Positions 35,611 to 45,192 of a stretch of DNA of 64,000 nucleotides are shown piece by piece. The number at the start of each line of letters is the position of its first letter. The stretch's first letter is position 1. The DNA lies in assembly GCF_900096955.1 (NCBI RefSeq), contig NZ_FMYL01000010.1, forward strand, positions 1 through 64,000. The letters run 5' to 3'. Under the pieces are notes generated by a model. It had not been told where the DNA came from. It was given only the letters and a program-made list of their open reading frames with translations, and made no database searches. The DNA is from Acinetobacter boissieri. GTDB lineage: Bacteria > Pseudomonadota > Gammaproteobacteria > Pseudomonadales > Moraxellaceae. The position numbers were made by a program, and so were the translations under genes.

Positions 35611-38241
35611 ATGAATCTTGATCGTGATGTAAGAGCAGATGCTTGGCTGTCGTATAGCCAACGTGAAGAGCAAGGTCGTTTGACACTATTTCTCGGCGCA
35701 TGTCCCGGTGTTGGAAAAACCTATGCGATGTTAAGCCGAGCGCATGAACTCATGGCGCAACAGGTGACAGTCGTGGTGGGTATTGTAGAAACACATGGAC
35801 GTATAGATACGCAAAAACTGGTTTCTGGGTTAACTGTTATTCCAAGAAAAAAAATGAAGTATAAGCATCATATCTTGGAAGAAATGGATTTAGATGCCAT
35901 TTTGCAGATAAAGCCACATGTTGTTTTGGTCGATGAGCTTGCACATACCAATATGATGACAAGCCGACATGAGCATCGCTGGCAAGATGTAAATGAGTTG
36001 TTAGATGCAGGCATTGATGTTTACAGTACGTTAAATATTCAACATCTAGAGAGTCTGAATGATATCGTACGCAAAATCACAGGGGTGAGCGTGAGTGAAA
36101 CAGTGCCTGATCAATTCTTTGAGCGTTTAAAAGATATTCGTTTAATTGATTTACCCATTTCTGAGTTATTAGAGCGTTTGAAGCAGGGAAAAGTATATAT
36201 TCCGGAACAAACAGACTATGCACTCAATGGTTTTTTTAAGCCTAATCATTTAATCGCACTGCGTGATCTTGCTTTACAGTTTGTTGCTAAAAATGTAGAT
36301 ATTCATTATAGAGAGGGTGTTCAAAGTATAGGCGGGATTGTCCCTATTCAAAGCCATCTTATGCTGGTTATTTCTGATGTTCACGTTTCAGAATATTTAA
36401 TACGTAGAGCACATCGAATTGTTGAACGCCGTCATATGAGATGGAGTGTGATTTATATTGAAAAAGGTGACATAAACAGTAAAAAATCTGTTGCTGTAAC
36501 CCAAAGCTTGAGTTTAGCAAGGCAACTAGGGGCTGAAACGGATTGTGTTTATCATGAAAATATGGCTTCTGCTATTTTAGATACAGCATATTATTATGGT
36601 ATTTCACAATTGCTTCTAGAGTACCCTACGCAATGGTCTATAACTTCTTGGAAGCATCGGCGTATTGTTCAAAAGATTTTATCTAAACCACATCCTTTTG
36701 AAGTCACTTTGGTGCAAAATGATGATTCAGTACCAAATAATCCACAATATATGCCTAAGATATTTTCTACATCAAAAGTAACTCAAAAAGAAATCACTGA
36801 AAGTATTGTGATTATGATTTTAGGCGTGCTTTGTGCAAGTATTTTAGATCATTATGTTGGATATAGTGATTTAGCACTTATTTTTATTTTAACAGTCATG
36901 GCTGTTGCGGTGCGAACACAAATGTTAGTGACGCTTTTTAGTGTGCTTATATGTTTTATTCTTTACAACTATTTGTTTATTGAGCCAAGGTATACCTTAC
37001 AAATTAATGCACATGAGGGTGTTATTACGGTATTCCTATTTTTAGGCTGTGCGTTAATTGTGGGTCGGTTGGCCAGTCAGTTAAAAGAGAAAATTGCAAA
37101 TTTAAAAACAGCAAATTCAATTGCGATGCAACTGCAAGATTTAGAGCGAAAGCTGTCAAATTGTTTAAGTTTGACAGATGTAATGAGAATTGCAAAAAAG
37201 CATTTAGAAAAGACATTAAACGCAAATATTTGGCTACGCATAGGAACAGAGGTTCAAGGTATAGATATCTTGTCTGAAAAAGAGCAGATAGCAGCCAACT
37301 GGACACAAAAAAATCTTCAACCGTGCGGTTATTTAACCAAGACATTAAACCAATGTGATTGGTGGTTTATACCTCTACCTTTGCAAAAAGAGCATGGTGT
37401 TATTGGAATAAAATACGCTCAATCTAAAAAAAATGTGAGTTTTGAAGAGCAGCGACTGATTGCATTAATGGTTGAAGATATGATTCAGACTGCATCTAGA
37501 ATACAATTGTCTTTACAACTAGAAGATGCAAGAGTGGTGAATGAAACTGAAAAATTACGCTCTGCATTACTCTCTTCAGTGTCGCATGATTTACGCTCGC
37601 CGTTAGCCGCCATGATTGGTGCTGCAGACACATTACGTTATTTTGGAAAAGATATTGCTGAGAGCGAACGTACTGAGTTACTAGACATGATTCAGAGTGA
37701 AGGTGGGCGCTTAGATCGTTATATACAGAATTTACTAGATATGACACGGCTAGGGCATCAGGGACTGACGCTTCAAAGAACAATAGTCTCTATGACAGAT
37801 GTGATTAACGCAGTCATTACACGCTTAAAAACATATCAGCCTGAACTAAAAGTTGAATCTTCCATTCAGCCCAATTTACCTGACATGAGTGTTCATCCTG
37901 CTTTAATTGAACAAGCTATTTTTAATGTTTTGGAAAATGCAGTAAAGTTTTCACCACCCGATAAATCCATTGTGATTGACGTGACGACTGCGGAAAATAA
38001 TATGCTACAAATAGATGTGGTGGATGAGGGAGTAGGTATACCTACTGCTGAACGAGAAGACATTTTTGATATGTTTTATACCATGCAACGAGGCGATCGT
38101 AATCTAACGGGTACAGGGTTAGGGTTGACCATCGTAAAAGCAATTGTAGGTGCACATATGGGAAAAATTGAGGCTCTATCTGCATTTGAAACACATGGAA
38201 CACGGGTGCGTATACAGCTTCCTTTGAATTTAGCAGAGTAA
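35611..38241 (+). CDS. kdpD: Sensor histidine kinase KdpD
   Basis: Membrane sensor of potassium limitation (876 aa), partner of KdpE. Domains in order: N-terminal KdpD domain with Walker A GACPGVGKT (29-37) and VDELAHTN; a USP-like domain (about 245-365); four membrane helices of the DUF4118 type (about 395-490); a GAF-like linker (about 510-630); HisKA with the phospho-acceptor in SSVSHDLRSPLAAM near residue 655; and HATPase_c with NVLENAVKFS and GTGLGLTIVKAI. It starts 21 bases after kdpC and ends 15 bases before kdpE. Confidence 0.97.
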   Translation: MNLDRDVRADAWLSYSQREEQGRLTLFLGACPGVGKTYAMLSRAHELMAQQVTVVVGIVETHGRIDTQKLVSGLTVIPRKKMKYKHHILEEMDLDAILQIKPHVVLVDELAHTNMMTSRHEHRWQDVNELLDAGIDVYSTLNIQHLESLNDIVRKITGVSVSETVPDQFFERLKDIRLIDLPISELLERLKQGKVYIPEQTDYALNGFFKPNHLIALRDLALQFVAKNVDIHYREGVQSIGGIVPIQSHLMLVISDVHVSEYLIRRAHRIVERRHMRWSVIYIEKGDINSKKSVAVTQSLSLARQLGAETDCVYHENMASAILDTAYYYGISQLLLEYPTQWSITSWKHRRIVQKILSKPHPFEVTLVQNDDSVPNNPQYMPKIFSTSKVTQKEITESIVIMILGVLCASILDHYVGYSDLALIFILTVMAVAVRTQMLVTLFSVLICFILYNYLFIEPRYTLQINAHEGVITVFLFLGCALIVGRLASQLKEKIANLKTANSIAMQLQDLERKLSNCLSLTDVMRIAKKHLEKTLNANIWLRIGTEVQGIDILSEKEQIAANWTQKNLQPCGYLTKTLNQCDWWFIPLPLQKEHGVIGIKYAQSKKNVSFEEQRLIALMVEDMIQTASRIQLSLQLEDARVVNETEKLRSALLSSVSHDLRSPLAAMIGAADTLRYFGKDIAESERTELLDMIQSEGGRLDRYIQNLLDMTRLGHQGLTLQRTIVSMTDVINAVITRLKTYQPELKVESSIQPNLPDMSVHPALIEQAIFNVLENAVKFSPPDKSIVIDVTTAENNMLQIDVVDEGVGIPTAEREDIFDMFYTMQRGDRNLTGTGLGLTIVKAIVGAHMGKIEALSAFETHGTRVRIQLPLNLAE

Positions 38242-38256
38242 TAGTAAGGCACGTAT

Positions 38257-38937
38257 GTGAGTAATTATAAGATCTTAGTCATAGATGATGAACCTCAAAT
38301 TAGACGCTTTATAGAAATTGCGCTAAAGACACAAAATCATCATGTTTTACTGGCCGAAACAGGGTTAAAAGGCATTCAATTCATGATTGAGCAGATGCCT
38401 GATTTGGTCATTTTAGACCTAGGGTTACCAGATATGGATGGCCATGAGGTTTTGCAAGAAATTCGCAAATGGTCAAATACGCCTGTCATGGTTTTATCTG
38501 CTCGGCCGGATGAAATGCAAAAGGTTTTATTGTTAGATGCAGGGGCAAATGATTATGTGACTAAACCATTTAATATTCAGGAATTATTTGCCCGAATTCG
38601 GGTATTGCTTAGAAGTAGACATACTGTTTTAGAAGTACCTACAGTTTTTGACGATGGTTACTTATATATAAATATTGCAGCGCATGTTGTAAAAATAGAA
38701 GATATATCTATAAATTTAACCAAAAAAGAATTTCAGTTATTGGCTTTATTATTAAAACATCAAGGACAAATTGTCGCGCAGGCCGATATTATTCGAGAGC
38801 TTTGGGGCAGTACACATACTGAAGATACACATTATTTAAGAATACTCACCAAGAAACTGAGAGATAAACTAGAGGGTGGAGCGTCAAAGTATATTACAAC
38901 AATTTCAGCGATTGGTTTAAGGTTTGAGCTAAAATGA
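38257..38937 (+). CDS. kdpE: Response regulator KdpE
   Basis: OmpR/PhoB-type transcription factor (226 aa) that activates kdp. The receiver has the acidic pair DDE near 10-12, the phospho-acceptor Asp54 in ILDLGLPDMDG, and the lysine in VTKPF. The C-terminal winged helix includes LTKKEFQLLALLLKHQGQ and HYLRILTKKLRDKLE. The start is GTG 38257 behind TAAGGCA, 15 bases after kdpD. Its likely target is the pair of 11-bp repeats upstream of kdpA. Confidence 0.96.
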   Translation: MSNYKILVIDDEPQIRRFIEIALKTQNHHVLLAETGLKGIQFMIEQMPDLVILDLGLPDMDGHEVLQEIRKWSNTPVMVLSARPDEMQKVLLLDAGANDYVTKPFNIQELFARIRVLLRSRHTVLEVPTVFDDGYLYINIAAHVVKIEDISINLTKKEFQLLALLLKHQGQIVAQADIIRELWGSTHTEDTHYLRILTKKLRDKLEGGASKYITTISAIGLRFELK

Positions 38938-38983
38938 CCGTATAACGTTGTAATGAATATTTATGAACGACTCTGATCTGAAT

Positions 38984-39529
38984 TTATGCTGTATCACGTA
39001 CTAAACTGGTCAAGATATGGTCTTGCCATACGCCATTCAGTTTTAAATATCTTTTTGCATAGCCCTCTTTTTCAAAGCCTAAGCGCTGTAGCAGTTTTGC
39101 ACTTGGTAGGTTTTCAGGCACATAGTTTGCCATGACTCGGTTGAGATGAAGTGTATTAAACATATAATCTAAACCAAACTGAAGTGCTTGCGTCATGATG
39201 CCTTGCCCTTGATAGTCTTGATCTAGGGCATAGCCCAAATAACAAGAACAGAATGCACCGTAGACAATTTGGTCAAAAGAAATGGTTCCAACGACTTTAT
39301 GTTCATCTTTTAAAACAAAACGTAGTGCTTTGCCTTGTTGAAAGTCTTCAATATATTGTGCAAGTTGTTGTTGCCAATATTTATTTGTATAAAAATCTGT
39401 AGACCTTAGAGGCATAGCGTTTTTTAAGTGGGATTTATTTCTTTCGTAATAGTCAATCATTTCATTGGATGTACATTCGTGTAAACCCACCATTTGAATG
39501 TGTCCAATACTGGTGTGAGGGTGAGTCAT
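38984..39529 (-). CDS. GNAT family N-acetyltransferase (RimJ/RimL-like)
   Basis: A 181-residue GNAT enzyme of the ribosomal-protein alanine acetyltransferase-like group. Acetyl-CoA motif A is visible as YALDQDYQGQGIMTQALQFGLDYMF near residues 95-120, followed by VMANYVPENLPSAKLLQRLGFEKEGYAKRYLKLNGVWQDH, the usual motif B. The substrate is not known. ATG 39529 has AAGGAT upstream; an in-frame ATG at 39550 has none and is rejected. It lies downstream of the folA terminator on the same strand. Confidence 0.88.
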   Translation of the reverse strand: MTHPHTSIGHIQMVGLHECTSNEMIDYYERNKSHLKNAMPLRSTDFYTNKYWQQQLAQYIEDFQQGKALRFVLKDEHKVVGTISFDQIVYGAFCSCYLGYALDQDYQGQGIMTQALQFGLDYMFNTLHLNRVMANYVPENLPSAKLLQRLGFEKEGYAKRYLKLNGVWQDHILTSLVRDTA

Positions 39530-39621
39530 TTTATATTTATCCTTTGCCATATTATTTTAAAGATAAAAGTAATTAATCAGAGTATGTTTGTTTTGTTTTT
39601 TATTATATGTAGATTGAAAAT

Positions 39622-39649
39622 AAAAGTGGCCTTTGTTAAGGCCACTTTT
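39622..39649 (-). terminator. Intrinsic terminator of the thyA-folA unit
   Basis: AAAAGTGGCCTT (39622-39633) and AAGGCCACTTTT (39638-39649) form a perfect 12-bp stem with a 4-base loop. On the minus strand it begins 26 bases after the folA stop and ends in TTTTATTTT. Confidence 0.9.
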
Positions 39650-39674
39650 TATATTTTATGCATATACAATGAAT

Positions 39675-40208
39675 TTAGAGGGCTTCATTTGCCATCGCTA
39701 CATAGCTTGCAAACTCAAATTCAATACCAGATGGATCATTGAGATGTTGCTCACTGGCAATCTTTTTAAAGCGTGAAGGGATAGGAGGATAAAAGGTTCC
39801 CCCATCCTCTACCGTGACATTAACATGAGTGAGTTCTAAGCGATCTGCATTATTGATGGTTTGTTTGAAAATTTCACCACCACCAATAATAAAAATTTGG
39901 GTTGGTTTTTCACTATTTTTGACATCATCTATAGCAAGAGCGAGAACTTCATCAATGCTATGTTCAACCTTTGCACCGTCATAAGACCAATCATGATCAC
40001 GAGTAATGACCCAATTGACTCGTTTAGGCAAACAGCGCCCCATAGACTCTAGGGTTTTACGCCCCATGACCACTACACCGCCTTGAGTCACTTTTTTAAA
40101 GTGTTGTAAGTCGGTTGCAATATGCCATGGTAAATCATTATTTTTACCAATACATTGTTGTTGATCCATTGCAACAACATGCACAATTTCAATACCATTT
40201 AAACTCAT
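39675..40208 (-). CDS. folA: Dihydrofolate reductase
   Basis: NADPH-dependent reduction of dihydrofolate to tetrahydrofolate, the trimethoprim target. The 177-residue protein has [30 protein letters not shown] at the N terminus (with the WH-x-x-x-D substrate residues), [25 protein letters not shown] near 48-70, and the [14 protein letters not shown] nucleotide loop near 108-120. Its ATG overlaps the thyA stop (ATGA), so the two are translationally coupled; thyA supplies the dihydrofolate that folA recycles. Confidence 0.97.
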   Translation of the reverse strand: MSLNGIEIVHVVAMDQQQCIGKNNDLPWHIATDLQHFKKVTQGGVVVMGRKTLESMGRCLPKRVNWVITRDHDWSYDGAKVEHSIDEVLALAIDDVKNSEKPTQIFIIGGGEIFKQTINNADRLELTHVNVTVEDGGTFYPPIPSRFKKIASEQHLNDPSGIEFEFASYVAMANEAL

Positions 40209-41047
40209 ACGGCCACCGCCGCTTTAATAGCAGGGTGTGATTGATAATTTAAAATGTCGATGTCATCAAAACTGAAATCAAAAATATTGGTCACATTTGG
40301 ATTGAGTTTGAGTTCACATAGGGGGAGTGTTGAGCGAGATAGTTGTAACTTCGCTTGTTCAAAATGATTGCTGTATAAATGGGTATCGCCACCCGCCCAG
40401 ACAAAGTCACCTACTTTTAAGCCACAGACTTGAGCCACCATATGCGTAAGCAATGCATAACTTGCTATGTTAAAGGGTACACCTAAAAAGACGTCAGCAC
40501 TACGTTGGTAGAGTTGGCAAGACAATTTGCCATCCTGTACAAAGAACTGAAATAGGGTGTGGCAGGGTGGTAAAGCGACTTGCGTGGCTTCATTGGGGTT
40601 CCAACCAGAAACAATCAGTCGGCGTGAGTCTGGATTGTTTTTTATTTCTTGAATTAACCATGATATTTGGTCAAAACCGTTGTTTTGGTAAGTGCCATCG
40701 GCATTTTTTGTAGCACCAAAGTTGCGCCATTGGTGACCATACACTGGCCCAAGCTCACCTTCTGGGCGGTTAAATTTAGCAGTTTGTTCTGCGGTGGCCC
40801 ATTCATCCCAAATAGATACTTTGTTGTCTTTTAGGTATTTAACATGGGTATCACCATTTAAAAACCATAGTAGTTCAATGGCAATTGAACGAAAGTGCAC
40901 TTTTTTTGTGGTCAGTAATGGAAAGCCTTTAGATAAGTCAAAGCGCATCTGATGCCCAAAAACAGATCGTGTTCCAGTCCCTGTACGGTCACTTTTGTCG
41001 CCACCTTGGTCAAGAATACGCTGTAATAGGTCATGATATGCTTTCAT
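40205..41047 (-). CDS. thyA: Thymidylate synthase
   Basis: Methylates dUMP to dTMP using methylene-tetrahydrofolate. The 280-residue protein has [30 protein letters not shown] near residues 20-50, the nucleophile cysteine in [12 protein letters not shown] near residues 158-170, [23 protein letters not shown], and GDTHLYSNH. Length and motifs are normal. It overlaps folA by four bases and both end at a shared terminator. Confidence 0.98.
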   Translation of the reverse strand: MKAYHDLLQRILDQGGDKSDRTGTGTRSVFGHQMRFDLSKGFPLLTTKKVHFRSIAIELLWFLNGDTHVKYLKDNKVSIWDEWATAEQTAKFNRPEGELGPVYGHQWRNFGATKNADGTYQNNGFDQISWLIQEIKNNPDSRRLIVSGWNPNEATQVALPPCHTLFQFFVQDGKLSCQLYQRSADVFLGVPFNIASYALLTHMVAQVCGLKVGDFVWAGGDTHLYSNHFEQAKLQLSRSTLPLCELKLNPNVTNIFDFSFDDIDILNYQSHPAIKAAVAV

Positions 41048-41114
41048 GGTTGTCCTTTATCTATGAGTGTCATTTATGGGAAGTCATTTTATATGAACAC
41101 CCTGTGGGTGTCGA

Positions 41115-41462
41115 TTAGGGATTAACTTTTCTCTGAGGTAAAAACCTATAACTTAGATTGAGCCCAAGAAAGGTAAACAATAAGGCTTGTGTGCTCAATG
41201 CAATGGGGTGTGTAGAAATATTGCTATTTAGAAGTAGTATAAAAATTATAGGAAGAAGCCATAGCCCATATTTAGGCAAATTTAACTGAGTTTGGTAGCG
41301 CAGATAGAGTGCCATGGCAAATCCTGTACATAAACTGATAGCAACCCAAAATAAATTTAACTTGGCATATTGCTGAAGAACAATAATTGGGCCAGCACTG
41401 ACCACAACGCTGACCAGTTGTATCTGCCGAAATTTTTTTGGATCATTTAGTATTTTGATCAT
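41115..41462 (-). CDS. Small hypothetical membrane protein
   Basis: A 115-residue protein with three to four hydrophobic segments (for example LVSVVVSAGPIIVLQQYA and LWLLPIIFILLLNSN) and short basic ends. I do not recognise the family. It overlaps the upstream small membrane-protein gene by 20 bases on the same strand, so the two are probably translated together between lgt and thyA. No motif hints at a function. Confidence 0.65.
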   Translation of the reverse strand: MIKILNDPKKFRQIQLVSVVVSAGPIIVLQQYAKLNLFWVAISLCTGFAMALYLRYQTQLNLPKYGLWLLPIIFILLLNSNISTHPIALSTQALLFTFLGLNLSYRFLPQRKVNP

Positions 41463-41826
41463 GTGACAACTTTTTAAATAAAACTTGCGGTGAAAATAAG
41501 CAAATACTTATAACCATGATTGCAATGCCTTGAATTCCCCAAGTAAGTAAGTTTTCAAAGGCTTTTACAAAAATAATGGCACATAAAAATGCCAAGGGAA
41601 TCCATGTAAAAACTCTATATAGAATTAACCTTGGGTTGTTTTTAACCAAATAAATTTTACATAATCGACAGATTAAAAAGACAATTCCTGCACCGATAAA
41701 AAATAAGATCAGTGTGTTTGGCATAGGAAAATATAGGTATAAAGAAACTGCAACAATCACAGCGAAGATCAAAATACAAAGTTTTTGAACGATAGGTGTG
41801 TGTGGGTCAAACCAAAATTCAAGCAT
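41443..41826 (-). CDS. Small hypothetical membrane protein
   Basis: A 127-residue protein with about four hydrophobic segments (such as LCILIFAVIVAVSLYLYF and LILFFIGAGIVFLICRLC) and a charged C terminus. No known domain is recognised. It lies 60 bases downstream of lgt on the same strand, with a short dyad (AAGGAGTCA/TGACTCCTT at 41851-41869) in between, and overlaps the next small membrane-protein gene. The pair may form a unit. Confidence 0.65.
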   Translation of the reverse strand: MLEFWFDPHTPIVQKLCILIFAVIVAVSLYLYFPMPNTLILFFIGAGIVFLICRLCKIYLVKNNPRLILYRVFTWIPLAFLCAIIFVKAFENLLTWGIQGIAIMVISICLFSPQVLFKKLSHDQNTK

Positions 41827-41886
41827 ATTTTTTCTGATATAAAGTGGTGGAAGGAGTCATTGACTCCTTTAGAGTAATATAAAAGA

Positions 41887-42705
41887 TTAGGTCTTTTGCG
41901 TATTTCCCCAGTCATAAATTTTTTGTTTATAAGCCCAAAAGATGAGTAATATACCAATGATGATCATTGGCAATGAAAGCATTTGGCCTTTGGTCATCCA
42001 GCCAAATAAAATATAACCTTGGTCTGCGTCTGGTTCTCTAAAGAATTCCATGACAAAACGAGCTACGCCGTAACCTGCTAAAAATAAAGCGGATACAGCC
42101 ATGCGTGGGCGAGGTTTTGAACTAAACCACCACAGTATAATAAATAACAGTAATCCTTCGCAGAGTGCTTGGTAGATTTGCGACGGATGACGCACCAAAT
42201 GCAATGGATCTGTTGGAAAAATCATACCAAACGGGTAGTTGGGGTCAGTGACTTCACGGCCATACAACTCACCACCAATAAAATTACCAATCCGACCGAA
42301 CATGAGTCCTGTAGGTACACATGGTGCAATAAAGTCCATGGTTTGAAACCATGTTTTTTGATATTTTCGACACCATAAAATCATGGCGAGCATGACACCA
42401 ATAAAGCCACCATGAAAGCTCATGCCACCGGTCCAGACTTGGAATAACCACAGTGGGTGTGCTAGAAATTGATCAAATTCGTAAAATAGGACATAACCAA
42501 TACGTCCACCAATCACAACCCCTAAAGCACCGTAAAAAATGAGGTCAGACACCATTTCTGAACCCCAACCTGTACGTTGCTTTGCTCGGTAGCTTGCCAA
42601 GCCCCATGCACATAAAAAAGCCAATAGGTACATAACACCGTACCAATGCACTTTAAGCGGGCCTAACTCTAGCGCAATTGGGTTGATATTGGGGTAAATC
42701 AGCAT
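41887..42705 (-). CDS. lgt: Prolipoprotein diacylglyceryl transferase
   Basis: Inner-membrane enzyme that transfers diacylglycerol from phosphatidylglycerol to the lipobox cysteine of prolipoproteins, the first step of lipoprotein maturation. The 272-residue protein has about seven helices and the key motifs SFHGGFIG near residue 100 and the signature [14 protein letters not shown] near residues 140-153, plus [22 protein letters not shown] helix follows. Length and motifs are standard. Confidence 0.97.
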   Translation of the reverse strand: MLIYPNINPIALELGPLKVHWYGVMYLLAFLCAWGLASYRAKQRTGWGSEMVSDLIFYGALGVVIGGRIGYVLFYEFDQFLAHPLWLFQVWTGGMSFHGGFIGVMLAMILWCRKYQKTWFQTMDFIAPCVPTGLMFGRIGNFIGGELYGREVTDPNYPFGMIFPTDPLHLVRHPSQIYQALCEGLLLFIILWWFSSKPRPRMAVSALFLAGYGVARFVMEFFREPDADQGYILFGWMTKGQMLSLPMIIIGILLIFWAYKQKIYDWGNTQKT

Positions 42706-42826
42706 TGATTTTCCTTTTTTATAGTCATCGTTGTGCTGATTTTACCGAATCAGGCTTAAAAATGTTGAATTTTAAGTAGTTCATGTGCAAATGAGCGTAT
42801 TTTATTTCTTGATATTTTTAAAACTT

Positions 42827-42848
42827 AAAAGCAATCATGAATGATTGC
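42827..42848 (-). terminator. Intrinsic terminator of phoX
   Basis: GCAATCAT (42831-42838) and ATGATTGC (42841-42848) form an 8-bp stem with a two-base centre. On the minus strand it follows the phoX stop by about 35 bases and is followed by TTTTAAGTTTT. Confidence 0.7.
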
Positions 42849-42882
42849 CTTTGAGTTAAATTGAAGTGACGCAGATAACGGC

Positions 42883-45072
42883 TTAATTGCCTGCAATACG
42901 CCCGCCATCTTTACGGGTAATAACAACAGTTGCAGAACGAGGTCGTGCAGAGCTGTTTGCCGTACTTTGAGATGCCGGCCAATGGCTGTTTGGTTTGTCG
43001 TAGCTTGCAGATTCTTCACCGGGGTGTTGAATATTTACAAAAATGGCTTTGTTGTCTGGTGTCATGGTAATTCCTGTTATTTCTGCTTCTACAGGACCAA
43101 CGAGGAAGCGACGTAGGTTGTCATCAGTGACTTTTGCGCCTACACGTGTTTGCTGTCCATTTGAAGTCGTTGCAACTGTACCATCGCCAATATAGCCGGG
43201 TAGTGCTGCAAGCATCATACAGTTGGTCACATCTGTATATGCGCTATCGTCTGTTTGTAGCCATAAAATACCACGTGAATCGAACCACATACCATCTGGA
43301 CTTGAGAAGTCATTGTTGTCTGTGAGGCCAGATAGATTAATGTTGGCATTCATGCTGGCTTCAGCACCAAAAAGATAAATATCCCATTGAAATTGAAGCG
43401 CATTGGTCTTGTCATCTTGCTCTTTAAAGCGAATCACATGGCCATTTACATTGCCTTTTTGGGTCTTTTTATCTGCATAGAGGTCTTGATAATTACGTGG
43501 ATTGGCTGCATCTGTTGGATAGTCTTTACCACGGTTTGAGTTGTTGGTTAGGGTAACGTAAATCTCACCATTTTCAGGGTTAATCGTACACCATTCAGGG
43601 CGATCCATTTTTGTTGCACCCACGCTGTCTGCTGCCATACGTGCAAAAGTCACTACATCTGCTTGGTTACTAAATGGATAAATTTTGTTGCTTTGATCTA
43701 AGCCATTTTTACCATAGCTGAGTTCAATCCACTGACCTGAGCCGTCTTGGTTAAATTTAGCAACGTACAATGTCCCTTTGTCCATATATTTATCACCTGC
43801 TTTGTAGCCAGCATTGGCGTCTTTTGCATCCCACTTTGCTTGAGATACAAATTTATAAATATATTCGCCTCTTGAGTCATCACCCATATAAAAAGCCAAG
43901 GGCATGCCTTCAACTGCTCTACAAGCACTGTCTTCATGTGCAAAACGTCCCAAAGATGTTCGCTTGACAGGATTGTGTTTGATATCGAAGGGGTCAATCT
44001 CTACCATCCAGCCAAATGTATTTGGGCCATTACGGTAGTCTTGACTTGCACTGTCAGCAGTGACGTTTGCTTTCCAACGGTCATAATGCTCTTGTGGCTC
44101 GATTTGACCAATGGCAGTATCCCACTCGTATTTTGAGCTTGAACCTGCTTTTAGACCATAGCGTTTGAGTGCAGCAATATCATGTGGTTGGCGTTTTGCA
44201 TCATCTGTAGACGAACGTTGGAAGTAACCAATAAAGTTTTCTTCGGTCGTTAAGTAAGTGCCCCAAGGGGTATACCCATTGCCACAGTTGTTATGCGTTC
44301 CACGTGTTTTGAGTGCCTTTGGCGAGTAGGGTGTGACTAACAGCGGTGAGCCTGCTGCTGCACCTGAAAAGTCCATGGGTGTATAGGTCGTAATACGTCG
44401 ATTAAAAACTGAATTTTTAATCATTTCAACATGTTGAGTTATTTCATTCTTTTTCACATGAATGACAGATACGCCGTGTGCATTATTTTCACGAATCACT
44501 TCATCTTCTGGGCGATGTCCATTCACGCTGGTTGGCCCTTTAGCATGTAGGAATGTTGGGTTGATGTACTCGTGGTTCATCACCAATAGGCCTTCTTCAG
44601 AGAAAGTGTCATCTAGGCGTTTGGTTTTTTTGTTTAAACCAAAAAAGTGAATGCCATCGTGACAGTCGCCAGAGCGAAACTGAAAACTTGGACCTGATGG
44701 AATATTATTGTCATCCCATGCGCCATAATTAGGGTGAATTGAGTCCCCTAAACTATATAAAACATTGACTTGATAGCCTTCAGGTACGGTAATTAAATCA
44801 AGTTTATTTTTTGCAACAGGTTGGAACGTAAGTTTTTCAGGGCGTTTTGCAGTGGGGAGGTGAGATGATCTTTGCCCTTGTTTTGCTGTGCTTTGAGATG
44901 ATGCGCATCCCGTGACTGTAGCAGCAAGTGCAAGTGCAATAGTACCGCTTGCAGTTTTTTTAATCAGATCACGGCGTGTAATGTACTGACCTAAAATATC
45001 ATCAAAATGGGTGTTGTTTGATGTGTTGTTGTCGGTTTCTTGGTCTTCATGATATGGCGTCTGCTGTGTCAT
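42883..45072 (-). CDS. phoX: PhoX family (DUF839) phosphatase, Tat-exported
   Basis: A 729-residue protein of the PhoX alkaline phosphatase family, calcium/iron enzymes that release phosphate from esters under starvation. A long n-region is followed by a Tat motif TRRDLIKKT (Arg33-Arg34) and a hydrophobic stretch ending VTGC (Cys56), so it may be a Tat-exported lipoprotein. Family residues include VMNHEYINP, GTHNNCGNGYTPWGTYLTTEEN, and the C-terminal GMWFDSRGILWLQTDDS and GPVEAEITGITMTPDNKAIFVNIQHPGE. It lies directly downstream of tatC, and a Pho box precedes it, so PhoB control is likely. Confidence 0.93.
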   Translation of the reverse strand: MTQQTPYHEDQETDNNTSNNTHFDDILGQYITRRDLIKKTASGTIALALAATVTGCASSQSTAKQGQRSSHLPTAKRPEKLTFQPVAKNKLDLITVPEGYQVNVLYSLGDSIHPNYGAWDDNNIPSGPSFQFRSGDCHDGIHFFGLNKKTKRLDDTFSEEGLLVMNHEYINPTFLHAKGPTSVNGHRPEDEVIRENNAHGVSVIHVKKNEITQHVEMIKNSVFNRRITTYTPMDFSGAAAGSPLLVTPYSPKALKTRGTHNNCGNGYTPWGTYLTTEENFIGYFQRSSTDDAKRQPHDIAALKRYGLKAGSSSKYEWDTAIGQIEPQEHYDRWKANVTADSASQDYRNGPNTFGWMVEIDPFDIKHNPVKRTSLGRFAHEDSACRAVEGMPLAFYMGDDSRGEYIYKFVSQAKWDAKDANAGYKAGDKYMDKGTLYVAKFNQDGSGQWIELSYGKNGLDQSNKIYPFSNQADVVTFARMAADSVGATKMDRPEWCTINPENGEIYVTLTNNSNRGKDYPTDAANPRNYQDLYADKKTQKGNVNGHVIRFKEQDDKTNALQFQWDIYLFGAEASMNANINLSGLTDNNDFSSPDGMWFDSRGILWLQTDDSAYTDVTNCMMLAALPGYIGDGTVATTSNGQQTRVGAKVTDDNLRRFLVGPVEAEITGITMTPDNKAIFVNIQHPGEESASYDKPNSHWPASQSTANSSARPRSATVVITRKDGGRIAGN

Positions 45073-45078
45073 GATATT

Positions 45079-45130
45079 CCCCTAGTAAGTTTAGATTTAT
45101 CAAAGATTTAATTTGAATATACACTAGGGG
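45079..45130 (-). promoter_or_regulatory. Inverted repeat covering the phoX ribosome binding site
   Basis: In the phoX 5' region CCCCTAGT and ACTAGGGG are complementary over 8 bp (plus-strand positions 45123-45130 and 45079-45086), 36 bases apart. The second arm contains AGGGGA, the phoX Shine-Dalgarno, six or so bases before the ATG. Pairing would hide the ribosome site. Whether the first arm is in the mRNA depends on the unmapped start site. Confidence 0.5.
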
Positions 45131-45147
45131 TTTTTTATGTATTTTAT

Positions 45148-45165
45148 CTGACAATTTTATGACAA
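45148..45165 (-). promoter_or_regulatory. Pho box upstream of phoX
   Basis: On the minus strand the sequence reads TTGTCATAAAATTGTCAG, two TTGTCA half-sites with the 11-bp repeat of the classical PhoB binding site. It lies about 76 bases upstream of the phoX ATG and about 17-45 bases after the tatC stop. The motif is seen; PhoB control is inferred from it and from the gene's family. Confidence 0.85.
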
Positions 45166-45192
45166 ATTGGTTAAATTAAGCTTTATTTAAGC

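Noticed and set aside
41851..41869. Dyad AAGGAGTCA/TGACTCCTT as lgt terminator
   Set aside because: The centre is too tight for a normal loop and no T tract follows on the minus strand; left as an unassigned dyad.
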